Shown here: positions 34,572 through 45,556 of the stretch, piece after piece
How positions within the stretch are numbered: position 1 is the first letter of the stretch
Layout of the letters: every line of letters starts with the position of its first letter
Source: Leptospira barantonii
GTDB taxonomy: Bacteria > Spirochaetota > Leptospiria > Leptospirales > Leptospiraceae
Assembly: GCF_002811925.1 (NCBI RefSeq)
Contig: NZ_NPDS01000001.1
Coordinates: forward strand, 372,001-436,000
DNA length: 64,000 bases
Reading direction: 5' to 3'
Program-made: the position numbers and the translations under genes
The notes under the pieces: model-generated
Told to the model about the DNA's origin: nothing
The model's database searches: none
What the model saw: only the letters and a program-made list of their open reading frames with translations

Positions 34572-35534
34572 ATGGAAACGGAAAAACGAAAATTTAAAGT
34601 CGCACAAATCATAACCGCTTGTGTGATCGCAGGCGCGTTGATTGCGTTTCTGATTTTCGCTCCGTTTTGGGCTCTCAATGGAAATTATGGATACGTTCTT
34701 TTTATCGCATATCCGTTTTCACTGGGTGCCTTGGGCGGATTTCTCATTTCCATTTTTACAAAAGACGCCGTACGGACTTTCGGTTACGTTTTCAAAGTGA
34801 CGTTTATACTTACGATCCTTTCCATTCTCGTATTTTTTGTTTACGCAAAGGAAGGAATAATCTGTATTTTGATGGCGCTCCCCATCGTCTACGTTCTGCT
34901 TTTTATCGGAACGTTATTCGGCTCCGTGATTTATCAGAGAGTTTTTTCCAAGTATCTGCTGATATTGACGGTTTTGTTTTTTAACGTTTCCGCGTATCTT
35001 TACGACTACGGCGACAAAGAATCGGATCTGCACGAAGTCCGAACCTGGGTCGAAGTCGACGCTTCTAAAAAGGAAATCTGGGAAAAACTCGTCTCCCCGT
35101 TCGAGTTCGGAGAGGCGAACAACTTTTTTCTTCGCAACGGAGTTTCCTATCCGATTTCCATGAAAATCGTAGAATATAATAAAAAAAGAATATTATATTG
35201 CGATTATACGAACGGCTCCGCCTCGGCGGATATCGATTCCTTTGTGAACCAGGAAAAAATATCCTTCTCCTTTCCCGAACCCCAGGTCACCATGAAGGAA
35301 ACTTCGCTTTACGGAGAAGTGGAGCCGAAACATATCCGCGGAAAGATTTGGGCCAAATCTGGAGAATTTCAATTGATGGAAATTTCCGGAAATCGAACCA
35401 AACTAATCGCCGTTACGAAATACGTGAACAACCTAGGTCCGAAGTTTTATTGGGAGTTATGGGAGAATTATCTGGTGGACGAGATGCACCTTCACGTTCT
35501 GAACAAGGTCAAAGAAAAACTCGAGTCCAGATGA
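34572..35534 (+). CDS. Membrane protein with C-terminal SRPBCC (START-like) domain
   Basis: 320 residues. Residues 1-140 contain about four helices (AQIITACVIAGALIAFLIFAP, YVLFIAYPFSLGALGGFLIS, TFILTILSILVFFVYA, YVLLFIGTLFGSVIYQ). From ~155 the sequence EVRTWVEVDASKKEIWEKLVSP is the standard start of a polyketide-cyclase/SRPBCC lipid-binding domain, which continues to KVKEKLESR. Such a domain on a membrane anchor suggests handling of a hydrophobic ligand. AAGGAG lies 6 bases before the ATG. The palindrome upstream may control it. Confidence 0.8.
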   Translation: METEKRKFKVAQIITACVIAGALIAFLIFAPFWALNGNYGYVLFIAYPFSLGALGGFLISIFTKDAVRTFGYVFKVTFILTILSILVFFVYAKEGIICILMALPIVYVLLFIGTLFGSVIYQRVFSKYLLILTVLFFNVSAYLYDYGDKESDLHEVRTWVEVDASKKEIWEKLVSPFEFGEANNFFLRNGVSYPISMKIVEYNKKRILYCDYTNGSASADIDSFVNQEKISFSFPEPQVTMKETSLYGEVEPKHIRGKIWAKSGEFQLMEISGNRTKLIAVTKYVNNLGPKFYWELWENYLVDEMHLHVLNKVKEKLESR

Positions 35535-35582
35535 TTTCAATTCGTTTCGCGAATTCGGATCGGATTAGAATATAATAAAAAT

Positions 35583-36293
35583 ATGATATTATCGGGTAAC
35601 GTCGAGAATCAAAGGAGATTTTTCGATCTGTTTTCGAGGAGTTATCATCTGATGGAATTTTTTACCTTTGGGTTGGCCAATCGGACGAGAAAACGTTTTT
35701 TAAGAATTTTGAACCCTTCGAACGAAGGAATCGTCTGCGATTTGATGTGCGGAAACGGAAACAACATAGGAATTTTAAAAAAAGATTTTCAGTGCGGGAA
35801 AATCATCGGCGTGGACGTTTCCGACGGCATGATTCGAGTCGCGCGAGATCGTTTCGGAGAAGAGGACGTTTTTTATTTTAACGAAAACGCTTTGTGCTCT
35901 TCGGTTCCTTCGAATCACTGCGATTTTGTGAGTTGTAGCTTTGGACTTAAGACCTTACAACCCGAGCAGAGGGTTCTTTTGATTTCGGAAGTGTATCGAA
36001 TTTTAAAACCTTCGGGAACCTTTGTGTTTATGGAATTGTCCAAACCTATCGGTTTCGTTTCCATATTCTGGAAATTTTATTTTTTGTTTTTTCTTCCTCT
36101 GATCGCAAGACTGTTTTCGTATCCGTTCGTGAAAAGGAAATATTTAACGGATTCGATTTATGACTTCGGAAGTATTTTTTCTGACGAAACGTTCTATCGT
36201 TCCGTATTTTCAAAATTGAGATTTTTTCGTTGGTATGGTGGAATCGTAACCGGAGTTTCCGGAATGAAATCTGAACCATCTAACGTTTGTTAA
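35583..36293 (+). CDS. Class I SAM-dependent methyltransferase, UbiE/MenG-like
   Basis: 236 residues. Motif I is GIVCDLMCGNGNNIGILKKDF (the GxGxG-type SAM loop in variant form), motif post-I is IIGVDVSDGMIRVARDRF, and the later block CDFVSCSFGLKTLQPEQRVLLISEVYRILKPSGTFVFMELSKP is typical of UbiE. A C-terminal hydrophobic segment (SIFWKFYFLFFLPLIARLF) may associate with the membrane. The substrate could be a quinone or a lipid. 49 bases after the SRPBCC gene, probably the same transcript. Confidence 0.85.
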   Translation: MILSGNVENQRRFFDLFSRSYHLMEFFTFGLANRTRKRFLRILNPSNEGIVCDLMCGNGNNIGILKKDFQCGKIIGVDVSDGMIRVARDRFGEEDVFYFNENALCSSVPSNHCDFVSCSFGLKTLQPEQRVLLISEVYRILKPSGTFVFMELSKPIGFVSIFWKFYFLFFLPLIARLFSYPFVKRKYLTDSIYDFGSIFSDETFYRSVFSKLRFFRWYGGIVTGVSGMKSEPSNVC

Positions 36294-36453
36294 CTGAATG
36301 TTCGGTTCGGTTGGGTGCGGAAAAAATTTTCAGGAGAAGAAGAATCCGGATACGAAACAACCCGACTGCGGGGATGCGGTGCAACTAAAACAACAAACAA
36401 AACAAACAACGCAGAGATAAAAAAGAATTCTTCCCTCCGCGTTGCAACGGATC

Positions 36454-37221
36454 TTACATTCCGATCGCGGCGCCTCCGTCCACTCTCAGATACGTTCCCG
36501 TGATATAGTTGGATTGATCGCTTAAGAAAAACTTAACCGCGTTGGCGATCTCTTGTTGTGTTCCAGGTCTTCTCAAAGGAATGAACATAGGATCGGTCAA
36601 TTTCTTTTGAACCTCTTCCGGTAAAGAGGAAGTCATATCGGTTTGAACGAAACCCGGACATACCGCGTTTACAAGAACGTTTCTTCCCGCAAATTCTCTT
36701 GCCGCAACTTTTGTAAGAGCGATCACTCCCGCTTTGGAAGAGGAATAGTTTGCTTGTCCCGGTTGTCCCGTAAGACCGGAAACGGAAGAAATGTTTACGA
36801 TTCTTCCGGACTCGGCTTTGAGAAGAAGTTTGGAAGCATACTTGGTCATCAAGAAAACTCCCTTTAAGTTTACGTCGAGAACGAAGTCGAATTCTTGTTC
36901 GGACATTCTTATGAAAAGATTATCCTTAAGTACTCCCGCGTTATTCACGAGGAAATCCAATTTACCGAACTTCTCCTTAACACCCGCGATCACGGCCTCA
37001 CAGTCGTCCGGTTTGGTGACGTTGCAGGGAATCCCTAAAGTTTTAACGCCGAATTCTTTAGCGATGTCGGTCGCGGCTTGTTCGATATGTTCTTTATTGA
37101 GGTCGACTACGACTATGTCGCCTCCTTCTTTTGCGATTGTATTTGCGATGGCTCTTCCGAGACCGCGAGGAGACGCCGCTCCGGTAACGAGTGCTACTTT
37201 CCCTTCAAACTGTTTAGACAT
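36454..37221 (-). CDS. fabG: SDR-family oxidoreductase, 3-oxoacyl-ACP reductase (FabG-like)
   Basis: 255 residues. The NAD(P)-binding loop [28 protein letters not shown], and the catalytic Ser-Tyr-Lys set [23 protein letters not shown], then [12 protein letters not shown], are the classical SDR pattern closest to FabG. The C-terminal [16 protein letters not shown] is also typical. The loop insert ASPRG in the cofactor motif is longer than in most FabG proteins. Lies alone and divergent from the hydrolase gene; a specialised acyl reductase is as likely as the housekeeping one. Confidence 0.9.
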   Translation of the reverse strand: MSKQFEGKVALVTGAASPRGLGRAIANTIAKEGGDIVVVDLNKEHIEQAATDIAKEFGVKTLGIPCNVTKPDDCEAVIAGVKEKFGKLDFLVNNAGVLKDNLFIRMSEQEFDFVLDVNLKGVFLMTKYASKLLLKAESGRIVNISSVSGLTGQPGQANYSSSKAGVIALTKVAAREFAGRNVLVNAVCPGFVQTDMTSSLPEEVQKKLTDPMFIPLRRPGTQQEIANAVKFFLSDQSNYITGTYLRVDGGAAIGM

Positions 37222-37240
37222 GATTTCCCTCGTGTCGAGA

Positions 37241-37313
<73 letters not shown>

Positions 37314-37381
37314 GTTTCTAAATTGAAACTATATATTCGTTAGATGAACATTCTTTCATTTCATTTTTGGAGAATTTAAAC

Positions 37382-38085
37382 ATGCAGTCTTCTTACAATC
37401 GTCCTTTAGAAATGGTGGGTCCGATCGAAGCGGTTCATTTACCGGGAAACCCGGATGCATATACGGTGATTTTATTTCACGGTTACGGAGCGAACGCTTA
37501 CGATCTTTCACCGCTCAGCGCGTACTTGGATCTTCCCGACGGAACCAATTGGTTGTTCCCCAACGGAGTTTTGGAAATTCCGGTGATGCCCGGTTACAAC
37601 GGAAGGGCTTGGTTTCCGATCGATATGGAAGCCTTACAAAGAGCGATGATGACCGGAGGTTATCGGGATTTTTCGGATCGTTATCCTGCTGGTTTGGAAA
37701 GCGCGCGTGAAAAAGCGATGGAGATGATTTCCACTCTCGGTGTTCCGATGGAAAAGATCATCATCGGTGGATTCAGCCAAGGTGCGATGCTCGCAACGGA
37801 CATCGTTCTTCATTCCGAAGTTTCTCCCGCGGGTTTGTTGATTCTTTCGGGAACGTTGATCAGCGAAACGGATTGGAAGAGACTCGCCGAAAAGAAGAAG
37901 GAATATAAATTCTTTCAGAGTCACGGAAGAATGGATCAGGTCCTCGGTTATCCCGCCGCGAAAAAACTGGAACAACTGTTAATCGGAGCCGGATGGAAAG
38001 GGGAAATGATCGCTTTTCCGGGTGGACACGAAATTCCCGAGATCGTACTTAGGGGTATGAACCTGTATCTCAGGAACATCACCGG

Positions 38086-38089
<4 letters not shown>
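37382..38089 (+). CDS. Alpha/beta hydrolase, carboxylesterase/phospholipase family
   Basis: 235 residues from ATG 37382 (GGAG nine bases upstream). [16 protein letters not shown] is the oxyanion-hole region and [19 protein letters not shown] the nucleophile elbow [25 protein letters not shown] holds the acid and [15 protein letters not shown] the His, in the usual order of YpfH-type or acyl-protein-thioesterase esterases. Cytosolic. Its stop overlaps the next gene's ATG by four bases. Confidence 0.92.
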
Positions 38090-38760
<671 letters not shown>

Positions 38761-38921
38761 AGTTATATAAGAAACACGGAATGGAATTTTCGTTCGGATT
38801 TTTCTGTAGAAGATTCCTTTTTTGCATCGTATATTTGAAAAATTCCGAAAATATCGGAAACTAATCGGAAAGCGGCTTCCGTTTTTTCAATACAATGATA
38901 CGCTTTTAAATCGGGTATTCT

Positions 38922-39347
38922 ATGAGCGATAAATCCTATAACGCCGTTCTCTTCGGCAGACAAATTCTTTCCAAACGTAAAAGAATCATAATGGAAGTTG
39001 TTCCTTTCGTATTATTTTTCTTTCTTTTAATTCCGGCTCTGAGTTGGAGCAAATCAAACGGGGAACTCACCCTCGACGGAAAATACAAATACTACAACGT
39101 CGGGCTTCAGGATCAGTTCACCTTTCTTGAAATCAACGGGCAGATAGAAAACGTTTCCGGCAAGGATCACGCGGAAGCTTTTTTCACCATGAACCTTTAT
39201 GATAAGGACGATTTTCTATTGGAATCCTGCCGGTTCGCGGTTCAGGGATTACCCGTGGGTCATAAAAGGGATTTTTACGCGAGCGCCAAATACGTGGATC
39301 CGAAACTGATCAAACGGTTTACGATCGAGTTCGAAGACGGTAATTAA
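38922..39347 (+). CDS. FxLYD-like exported protein of unknown function
   Basis: 141 residues from ATG 38922, or 118 from ATG 38991 if the short signal ([20 protein letters not shown]) is the true N-terminus. I favour neither strongly because no ribosome-binding site decides it. The mature domain, [35 protein letters not shown], resembles FxLYD beta domains found in periplasmic and cell-surface proteins. It ends with [15 protein letters not shown]. 26 bases upstream of the SPFH lipoprotein gene, so probably co-transcribed. Confidence 0.65.
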   Translation: MSDKSYNAVLFGRQILSKRKRIIMEVVPFVLFFFLLIPALSWSKSNGELTLDGKYKYYNVGLQDQFTFLEINGQIENVSGKDHAEAFFTMNLYDKDDFLLESCRFAVQGLPVGHKRDFYASAKYVDPKLIKRFTIEFEDGN

Positions 39348-39373
39348 TAAAAAAAGGATATAAGAGATTACTT

Positions 39374-40183
39374 ATGAATAGATTCAAATTCTTTCTTTCG
39401 TGTTTTTTGGTTTTCACCTTGAACTGCGGTTCCACCGTTCATCCGGGACAGATCGGATTGTTTTGGAAACCGTTCGGAATCACGGACGTCGGACTCAGTC
39501 AGGATCCCGTTCTCAACGGATTCTATTGGTTGCTTCCTTGGAACGATATTTATACGTATTCCACTCAGTGGGATTCTCATAAGGAAAAAGTGGACGTGCT
39601 CACCAACGACGACTTGAAGATAGACGTTCAAGCGGTGATTATTCTTCGTCCGATCCGGGCGGAAATTTATCAGCTTCATATCGAGGTCGGTCCCGAATAT
39701 TACAGAAGTATTGTGCAACCCGAGTTCAGGGCTTCGATTCGAAACGTGGTTTCGCATCACCAGATGATTCAGATCTCCAAGAACAGCGCGGTTCTCGCAA
39801 AGGATATTAAGTCCGCGGTCGTGGAAAGAACCAAGGGCAAACACATCGAGGTGTTCGACGTGATTCTCGACGACATAGAATATTCTCCGAATATGTTACA
39901 CGCGATCGAGGCGAAACTCACCAAACAACAGGAACTCGAACAACAGAAATACGAACTTGAAATCGCCGAAAAGAATATAGAGATCGCCAAAAGAAAAGCG
40001 AGAGCCGATGCGGAAGCGCAGTTGATTCGTGCGGATGCGCAGGCCAAGTCTCAGGCGATCATCAACGAGAAGTTGACCACAAAATATCTTCAGTATAAGG
40101 CTTTTGACAATCCGAACTCGAAGGTGATTTTTATTCCGCAAGGAAAGGACAATCTTCCGGTCGTAGTCAGCCCCAAAGATTAA
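39374..40183 (+). CDS. SPFH/prohibitin-family lipoprotein
   Basis: 269 residues. The signal ends FTLNC (Cys18), so it is a lipoprotein rather than a membrane-anchored prohibitin. Pattern: PVLNGFYWLLPWNDIYTYSTQWDSHKEKVDVLTNDDLKIDVQAVIILRP is the SPFH beta core, and the region from ~165 is a long Ala/Glu/Lys-rich coiled coil (EQQKYELEIAEKNIEIAKRKARADAEAQLIRADAQAKS) typical of prohibitin/stomatin oligomers. Possible role in envelope organisation. Downstream terminator present. Confidence 0.9.
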   Translation: MNRFKFFLSCFLVFTLNCGSTVHPGQIGLFWKPFGITDVGLSQDPVLNGFYWLLPWNDIYTYSTQWDSHKEKVDVLTNDDLKIDVQAVIILRPIRAEIYQLHIEVGPEYYRSIVQPEFRASIRNVVSHHQMIQISKNSAVLAKDIKSAVVERTKGKHIEVFDVILDDIEYSPNMLHAIEAKLTKQQELEQQKYELEIAEKNIEIAKRKARADAEAQLIRADAQAKSQAIINEKLTTKYLQYKAFDNPNSKVIFIPQGKDNLPVVVSPKD

Positions 40184-40227
40184 AAGTTTTGAATGTGCGT
40201 TCGGACTTCTTCGGGCGCGAGGTTATA

Positions 40228-40268
40228 AAAAAACGCGGCTCGGGATTTCGTCTCGGGCCGCGTTTTTT
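40228..40268. terminator. Bidirectional intrinsic terminator
   Basis: A ~17-bp stem with two G-U pairs (40228-40244 with 40252-40268) and a 7-base loop, with an A-run on the left and a T-run on the right. It stands between the convergent SPFH gene and the WGR/TPR gene and can end both transcripts. Confidence 0.8.
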
Positions 40269-40291
40269 CGTTTAGGATTGTGATACGGGGA

Positions 40292-42517
40292 TCAGTGTGT
40301 GGCCGCAAACAATCCGGAAAAGTCGGAGTCGTGACGGAAGTTATCGAAATCGCTGTCCTCGAAATCGCTCGGAGGTTTTCCCAAGTGAAGGGCCAGTTTC
40401 GTATAACGCAGAACGTTCTCCTTGTTTTTTTCCAAAGAATTCAAACAAGCAAGGTTGAACGCAAGTCTTGCGTCTTGAATGTCCGAAGGTAAAAGATCCT
40501 CGAGTAGGGAAAGATATTTACCTCCGCCGTATTTGGCGATGAATACGATGATGTCGCCCGCAAAGTATTCGGCCGTGTTATAGGAGTTACCGGTTTCGTT
40601 TCCTTTGAGAGTGGAGTTTCTTCCGATTCCCAAACTTTGATAAATATCGAAATAACACTGAAGCACCCAGCCCGCAGGATCCGGTTTATTCTCCCTTAAA
40701 AAACGATTGAGAGCCGCGGAACTCATCTGCATTCCCAAATTCATCAGAGTGATTTCGTCTTCGTCGCTCGAAGACTTGTCCTTATATTCAAGAATTCTGT
40801 TGAACTCTCTTTGATAACGTTCTTTGTGTTCGTGAAAGTTGCTCGCGATCCGATCGATTCCTTTTTCGATCGTACTTTTCCAAACCCATGGATAGTCCTC
40901 CATGACGTCGCCGACGATATCGTCGATCAATTCCTGTTCGTCTTCGGGAACCTCTCTTTCCTTTTTATTCTTACCTTCGGTCGAGAATAAACTTTTGAAA
41001 AATTCCTTTTTGATTCCTTCGGAAGAATGATAAGCGACTTCGGCTTCTTCGTCGTGATAATGCGAATACGCGATATAAACGCCTTTCTCGTCCAAAGGAA
41101 GTTTTTTAAAATCCTCTCCGTTGGCGACGGAGATCAAGTTCTCGACGGAAAGATACGCGAGAATATCTCGTGTGATCGAATAGTCGTCTTCTAAGATTTC
41201 AGTAATCTCGTCTCCGCTCAATTCGGAACTCGGAGCGTTGCCCAAAACGGATTTATAGAACGGAGTAAAGTCGAGAATGTATTCGATGAAGTTCGCTCCT
41301 TCCGAGATCGCGTCCTCGTAGTCGCTTCCGGAATGCCAATCGAAACCTAAGAATACAACTTCACCGGCGTCGTCCCAATACGAATCGATCACGAGAATCT
41401 CGTCGTTCACCGCGCCGTCTTGAGAAAGAAAGTCGACCCATTTCAAAATCGTTTTGTGTATATAAGAAGCCAAAGAATGCCAATCATACTCTAACAGACG
41501 TTTGGCGACCTCGGGACGATTTTCGGAAAGTTGTACGGCCTTTTTCGCCATGAACTCTTGAAAGTTTCTCGTAACGACCGGCGAACCGGAAAGCGACAAA
41601 TCGTGTCCCGAGTCGATCTGGAGATCTAAAATCCAAGAAGCGATTTCCCGAAGAACAAAACCGCCCATTCCGTAGCGAACGACCGTTTCGTCCAGCTCGC
41701 AGGATTCGTGACTGACGGTGGTGATCCCGAGTTCTCCGAATTTGTTTTTGACGATCGGGTGAAATACGAACCAGTTTTGACATTCGTCGTAAGCCCCGAA
41801 ACATTGAACGTCTCCGAAATCCTTTTCCACGATTTCAAGAGGGGAGATCCACCAATCCTCTCCTTCTTCTAAAATTTCTTCTTCCCAACCGCCGTCTCCT
41901 TCTACGCGGGCCGATTTTTCTCCGTAAGGCCGAACGCCTTCCACATAAAGATTCGCGAAGTCGTCGTTGTCATGGTTGAAGGAAACTCCGTTGAAAACGG
42001 ACACGAACTTTGCGGTCGAACCCGGAACGGAGGGATGAATTTTTCCGAGATAAGGAGAACTCCATCGGATATGCACTTTGGTTTCTTCGTCGTAGTGCCA
42101 AGGAAGAGTAAACACGAATTGATCGTTTTCAACATAGATGTCTTCGATTTTGGAAACGATCTGATTGAGGACTTCCTTACATTCTTCCGTTTCCGTCAAA
42201 ACTTGAAAATGAGAACGAAGCGCTTCCTTGGGCTCGGAAGATTCCACGATACGATTCCATGTTTCGAGATAGTTTTGATTTCCGCTCAGGGTTTTGAAAT
42301 TCGGAACGTGATCGGATTCTTGAAATCCGGATTTCGATTTTGAACTCACGAGTTTATCGAATTCTTTGAGACATTGATCTCGCGTTTCGAAGATACGAAT
42401 GGAGCGTTTGCCCACGGAGCCTTTTTTTCCCGAGGAAAGAATCAAGGAATATCCCGAAAGTTCGATTTGCCAAAAATTTTCGGAGCCGTTTTCCGAACGA
42501 ATGAAGTGTTTTCTCAT
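40292..42517 (-). CDS. WGR-domain protein with C-terminal TPR end-of-group region
   Basis: 741 residues from ATG 42517 (an upstream TTG would add 23 residues of poor quality). Residues ~10-75 form a WGR domain ([30 protein letters not shown]), a DNA/NAD-linked fold known from PARPs and MolR. The central ~550 residues are acidic and Trp/Tyr-rich without recognised motifs. The extreme C-terminus ([31 protein letters not shown], then [14 protein letters not shown]) is the TPR end-of-group unit. No signal peptide. The function is unknown; related WGR proteins are often poorly characterised. Confidence 0.82.
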   Translation of the reverse strand: MRKHFIRSENGSENFWQIELSGYSLILSSGKKGSVGKRSIRIFETRDQCLKEFDKLVSSKSKSGFQESDHVPNFKTLSGNQNYLETWNRIVESSEPKEALRSHFQVLTETEECKEVLNQIVSKIEDIYVENDQFVFTLPWHYDEETKVHIRWSSPYLGKIHPSVPGSTAKFVSVFNGVSFNHDNDDFANLYVEGVRPYGEKSARVEGDGGWEEEILEEGEDWWISPLEIVEKDFGDVQCFGAYDECQNWFVFHPIVKNKFGELGITTVSHESCELDETVVRYGMGGFVLREIASWILDLQIDSGHDLSLSGSPVVTRNFQEFMAKKAVQLSENRPEVAKRLLEYDWHSLASYIHKTILKWVDFLSQDGAVNDEILVIDSYWDDAGEVVFLGFDWHSGSDYEDAISEGANFIEYILDFTPFYKSVLGNAPSSELSGDEITEILEDDYSITRDILAYLSVENLISVANGEDFKKLPLDEKGVYIAYSHYHDEEAEVAYHSSEGIKKEFFKSLFSTEGKNKKEREVPEDEQELIDDIVGDVMEDYPWVWKSTIEKGIDRIASNFHEHKERYQREFNRILEYKDKSSSDEDEITLMNLGMQMSSAALNRFLRENKPDPAGWVLQCYFDIYQSLGIGRNSTLKGNETGNSYNTAEYFAGDIIVFIAKYGGGKYLSLLEDLLPSDIQDARLAFNLACLNSLEKNKENVLRYTKLALHLGKPPSDFEDSDFDNFRHDSDFSGLFAATH

Positions 42518-42657
42518 GCTGGAACCAAATTCTTTTATGATAAAAGTGACTCGAGCAGTATAACCGATACATTCGAGTATTGCCAATCAGATTATATTCT
42601 GAAATTGATTGAATTATATTTCCAGAATATTCGACAAACGACGATCAGTTGAAAGAA

Positions 42658-43374
42658 TCAACTTGTGGTTTTTGCGATTGCTTGAACGGGATCGGAAACG
42701 TGACGAATGTCCATTCCGGTGTTCAAACGAACCAATTCTTCCGCGATGTTCACCGCGTAGTCACCGGTTCTTTCCAAACAAAGAATGAGTCGATATACGT
42801 CCGCAAATTGATTCTTATCCAATCTCGGATCCATCACAAATTTAAGAAAGGCGGATTGGCAGAGATTGTTGATTTCCTCTTCCACGGAATGAACGCTTCC
42901 ATAGAAACGATTCTTTTCTTCCACTAAGGATTCGACCGCCATTCCCACGATTGTGATGACCCTGGATAAGAGTTTGTTGAGAATTTCCTCGTCGCAAAAG
43001 AATCGATTCGGAATCAAACCTCTTCGAAAACATTTGGCGCAGTTTACGATCTGGTCTCCCATTCTTTCCAAGTTTCTCGTGATTCGAATCGCGGAGAGCG
43101 CGAAACGAAGAGGATCTCGTTTGAGAACGACTTCTCCGTCCACTTGGTCCATTCCCATGGAATTGCGGTTTGCCACCGCTTCCAAAATCGCGTTTTGAGA
43201 AAGGTTGTCGTTTTGTTTTTCGAGATTGTCGATGAGATCGTCGCGGTCGATTAGCTTTCTTGCAAGTTCGGTATCGTCCTTTTCCAGAGCGTCGTCGAGA
43301 AGAAGGACTTGTTCCAGGCATAGTTCGGCCATGCTGTATAAATTTTTGCGAAGGAAGTCGAACTTGGAAGACAT
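42658..43374 (-). CDS. PhoU-domain protein
   Basis: 238 residues of paired PhoU three-helix bundles: [42 protein letters not shown] block (residues ~92-115), then [26 protein letters not shown]. The [12 protein letters not shown] and [13 protein letters not shown] motifs are PhoU metal-binding signatures. PhoU modulates PstSCAB-PhoR phosphate signalling. No pst gene is adjacent, but ppk1 lies 15 kb away. Confidence 0.9.
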   Translation of the reverse strand: MSSKFDFLRKNLYSMAELCLEQVLLLDDALEKDDTELARKLIDRDDLIDNLEKQNDNLSQNAILEAVANRNSMGMDQVDGEVVLKRDPLRFALSAIRITRNLERMGDQIVNCAKCFRRGLIPNRFFCDEEILNKLLSRVITIVGMAVESLVEEKNRFYGSVHSVEEEINNLCQSAFLKFVMDPRLDKNQFADVYRLILCLERTGDYAVNIAEELVRLNTGMDIRHVSDPVQAIAKTTS

Positions 43375-43431
43375 AAGAACTAAACGGACAAAAGAAATGT
43401 AAAAAGAATCGTTCTTAAAAAAATCGTTCGG

Positions 43432-43863
43432 TCAAGTAGATTTTCTTTTTAACAAAATCTTGTCTCCGATTTCCTGAATCTTGGAAGCCGGAATTTTATT
43501 TCTATCCTTTGAGAGTGGATTGATGGAGGTCTTTACGATCAGAAATTCCAGTTTTCCGTTTTTGGAAATCACTTCTTCCACGATTCCGTTTTCAGAACCG
43601 TCGCTGTTTAGAACTTTCAAACCCTTGTACTTTTCGAAAGGGATCGTGTTCAGAAGAATCGCGTCCACTCCGAGAGTTCTTACGTAATCGATTCCCACAA
43701 AAAGATCCGGCTTCATAAAACCTTGATCGATCGTAATTCCGGTGATCTTTTTTTCCGCCCGATCGATATGAAGTTTTACCACAACTCCGAGAACCTGGCC
43801 CTCCGGATCGAGAGCTTCTTTACCGAGAATATCGTCCGAGGTGATATTATCTTCGTTTTGCAT
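43432..43863 (-). CDS. PRC-barrel domain protein
   Basis: 143 residues. Two PRC-barrel-like modules: DDILGKEALDPEGQVLGVVVKLHIDRAEKKITGITID and FEKYKGLKVLNSDGSENGIVEEVISKNGKLEFLIVK. PRC barrels occur in RimM and in photosynthetic or membrane-linked proteins. The role of this stand-alone version is unknown. It overlaps the upstream PRC gene by 17 bases, implying coupling and perhaps a heteromer. Confidence 0.8.
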   Translation of the reverse strand: MQNEDNITSDDILGKEALDPEGQVLGVVVKLHIDRAEKKITGITIDQGFMKPDLFVGIDYVRTLGVDAILLNTIPFEKYKGLKVLNSDGSENGIVEEVISKNGKLEFLIVKTSINPLSKDRNKIPASKIQEIGDKILLKRKST

Positions 43864-44296
43864 GTTCTTTTTTTAATAAGACATTCTTAATGGAGGTTTG
43901 GATGTCTTCGGGATAAAATTCCAACTTGGGTGTGAACGGAAACTTGCGGACCCAAAAACGGATGAGTTTGACCGTTCCGGGTGAAACTTGAATTTCGGCT
44001 ACCGACCCTAAAAATCTTGCGTTCTTGTCGTAAACTCGTTTGCCCAATAGATTGCTCGGCGGATCGATCTTCAGTAAAATTCTTTCCTTAGAATCGGTCT
44101 TGAGATGTTCTCTGGAAAAATAGATTTTTCGAAATCCCTTGAGGACCACGATGCCGGAAAGATTTCCGGAGAGAAAACAAAGGTCGACGAGTCTTCCCGA
44201 GTTTTCTCCCGATTTGGAAATTACGTTTCTTCCGAGAGAAGCCCAGAAACTTTTCGCTTCCTTGGGCTCCTTTTCTTTATCCGCAAATACGATCAT
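43847..44296 (-). CDS. PRC-barrel-like protein, partner of the next gene
   Basis: 149 residues from ATG 44296. The fold resembles its neighbour: GRNVISKSGENSGRLVDLCFLSGNLSGIVVLKG, and LLGKRVYDKNARFLGSVAEIQVSPGTVKLIRFWVRK are both PRC-type beta units. An upstream in-frame start at 44347 lies inside the MAPEG gene and is unlikely. It starts 4 bases after the MAPEG stop. Function unknown. Confidence 0.72.
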   Translation of the reverse strand: MIVFADKEKEPKEAKSFWASLGRNVISKSGENSGRLVDLCFLSGNLSGIVVLKGFRKIYFSREHLKTDSKERILLKIDPPSNLLGKRVYDKNARFLGSVAEIQVSPGTVKLIRFWVRKFPFTPKLEFYPEDIQTSIKNVLLKKEHAKRR

Positions 44297-44300
44297 CGAT

Positions 44301-44735
<435 letters not shown>

Positions 44736-44810
44736 TGTTTGTTTTTCCCGAGAATGAAATCAAGACACGCTTGGAATGCAAGTAGGATTTGGGCGCGTCG
44801 AGTCCGGATT

Positions 44811-45377
44811 TTAGAGCCCGTTGGTATTCGACGTCTTTCGGATGATGGCGAGAATTTCCTCTTTTTTATCGGCGGATTCGACTCCTCCGCTTACGCTTGA
44901 TTCGTATTCTCCCGGCTTATCGGTCGAATTTAAGAATAGTATAAAGTTCTGATTTGTTTGTTCCGGATTCTCGGAGACGGAGGATTGATAGTGCATATAA
45001 ATCGGCGACTTGGAAAGTCCGATTCCGTAATACAACGCGTGCAGTTCCAAGGAACTTTCGTAGTCGGCGGGTAGGGTTTTGATTTCCTTTTCGTTTATGT
45101 TTCCTTTATAAACTTCGAGGACTTGATACTGATAGATTCTTCTTTCAAAATCCGGAATTTTGTTTTTGGGTTTGGTGGTGATCCCGAGTTCCTTCAAAAG
45201 TTTTGAATCTATCTTTACCTTTCGGATCGTATAAGCCGGATCGGATGGTCGAACCAGAACGATATGCGAGGAACTTCGGATCAATTCCTCAAGTGTGATA
45301 TTTTCGTAGTGGATCTGACTCATACAAAGAAAGGAAAAAGGAAGATAGATTAGAATTTTAAAAAGAATCCGTTTCAT
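44811..45377 (-). CDS. Exported protein of unknown function
   Basis: 188 residues with an N-terminal hydrophobic signal (LFKILIYLPFSFLCMSQ). The soluble part has ITLEELIRSSSHIVLVRP, IYQYQVLEVYKGNINEKEI and FILFLNSTDKPGEYES, which look like the start of a repeated exported domain in Leptospira. The VLEVYKG-x-x-x pattern recalls metalloprotease-inhibitor or CarboxypepD-like beta domains. I do not recognise the family with confidence. Divergent from the BNR lipoprotein; no operon partner. Confidence 0.7.
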   Translation of the reverse strand: MKRILFKILIYLPFSFLCMSQIHYENITLEELIRSSSHIVLVRPSDPAYTIRKVKIDSKLLKELGITTKPKNKIPDFERRIYQYQVLEVYKGNINEKEIKTLPADYESSLELHALYYGIGLSKSPIYMHYQSSVSENPEQTNQNFILFLNSTDKPGEYESSVSGGVESADKKEEILAIIRKTSNTNGL

Positions 45378-45556
45378 ATCGATCCGCCGCGGTATATTCG
45401 AAAGTCGTAAATCTGATTCTGTAGCGGAGTCGTTTTTTTTAAAGAAAAATATGACTTGAATCCTTCGTTTTCGGATACTATTGTTAAACGAAGTTTTATC
45501 GACTGTGTTCGGGCCGATTTTGGGTCTTATAAAATTTCGATGAGGAAGGATTCGAA

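Noticed and set aside
35168..35200. A7 runs in coding (AAAAAAAGAATAT, also near 13340 and 57960) as programmed frameshift sites
   Set aside because: All three lie in uninterrupted frames with normal family length; nothing indicates a shifted product.
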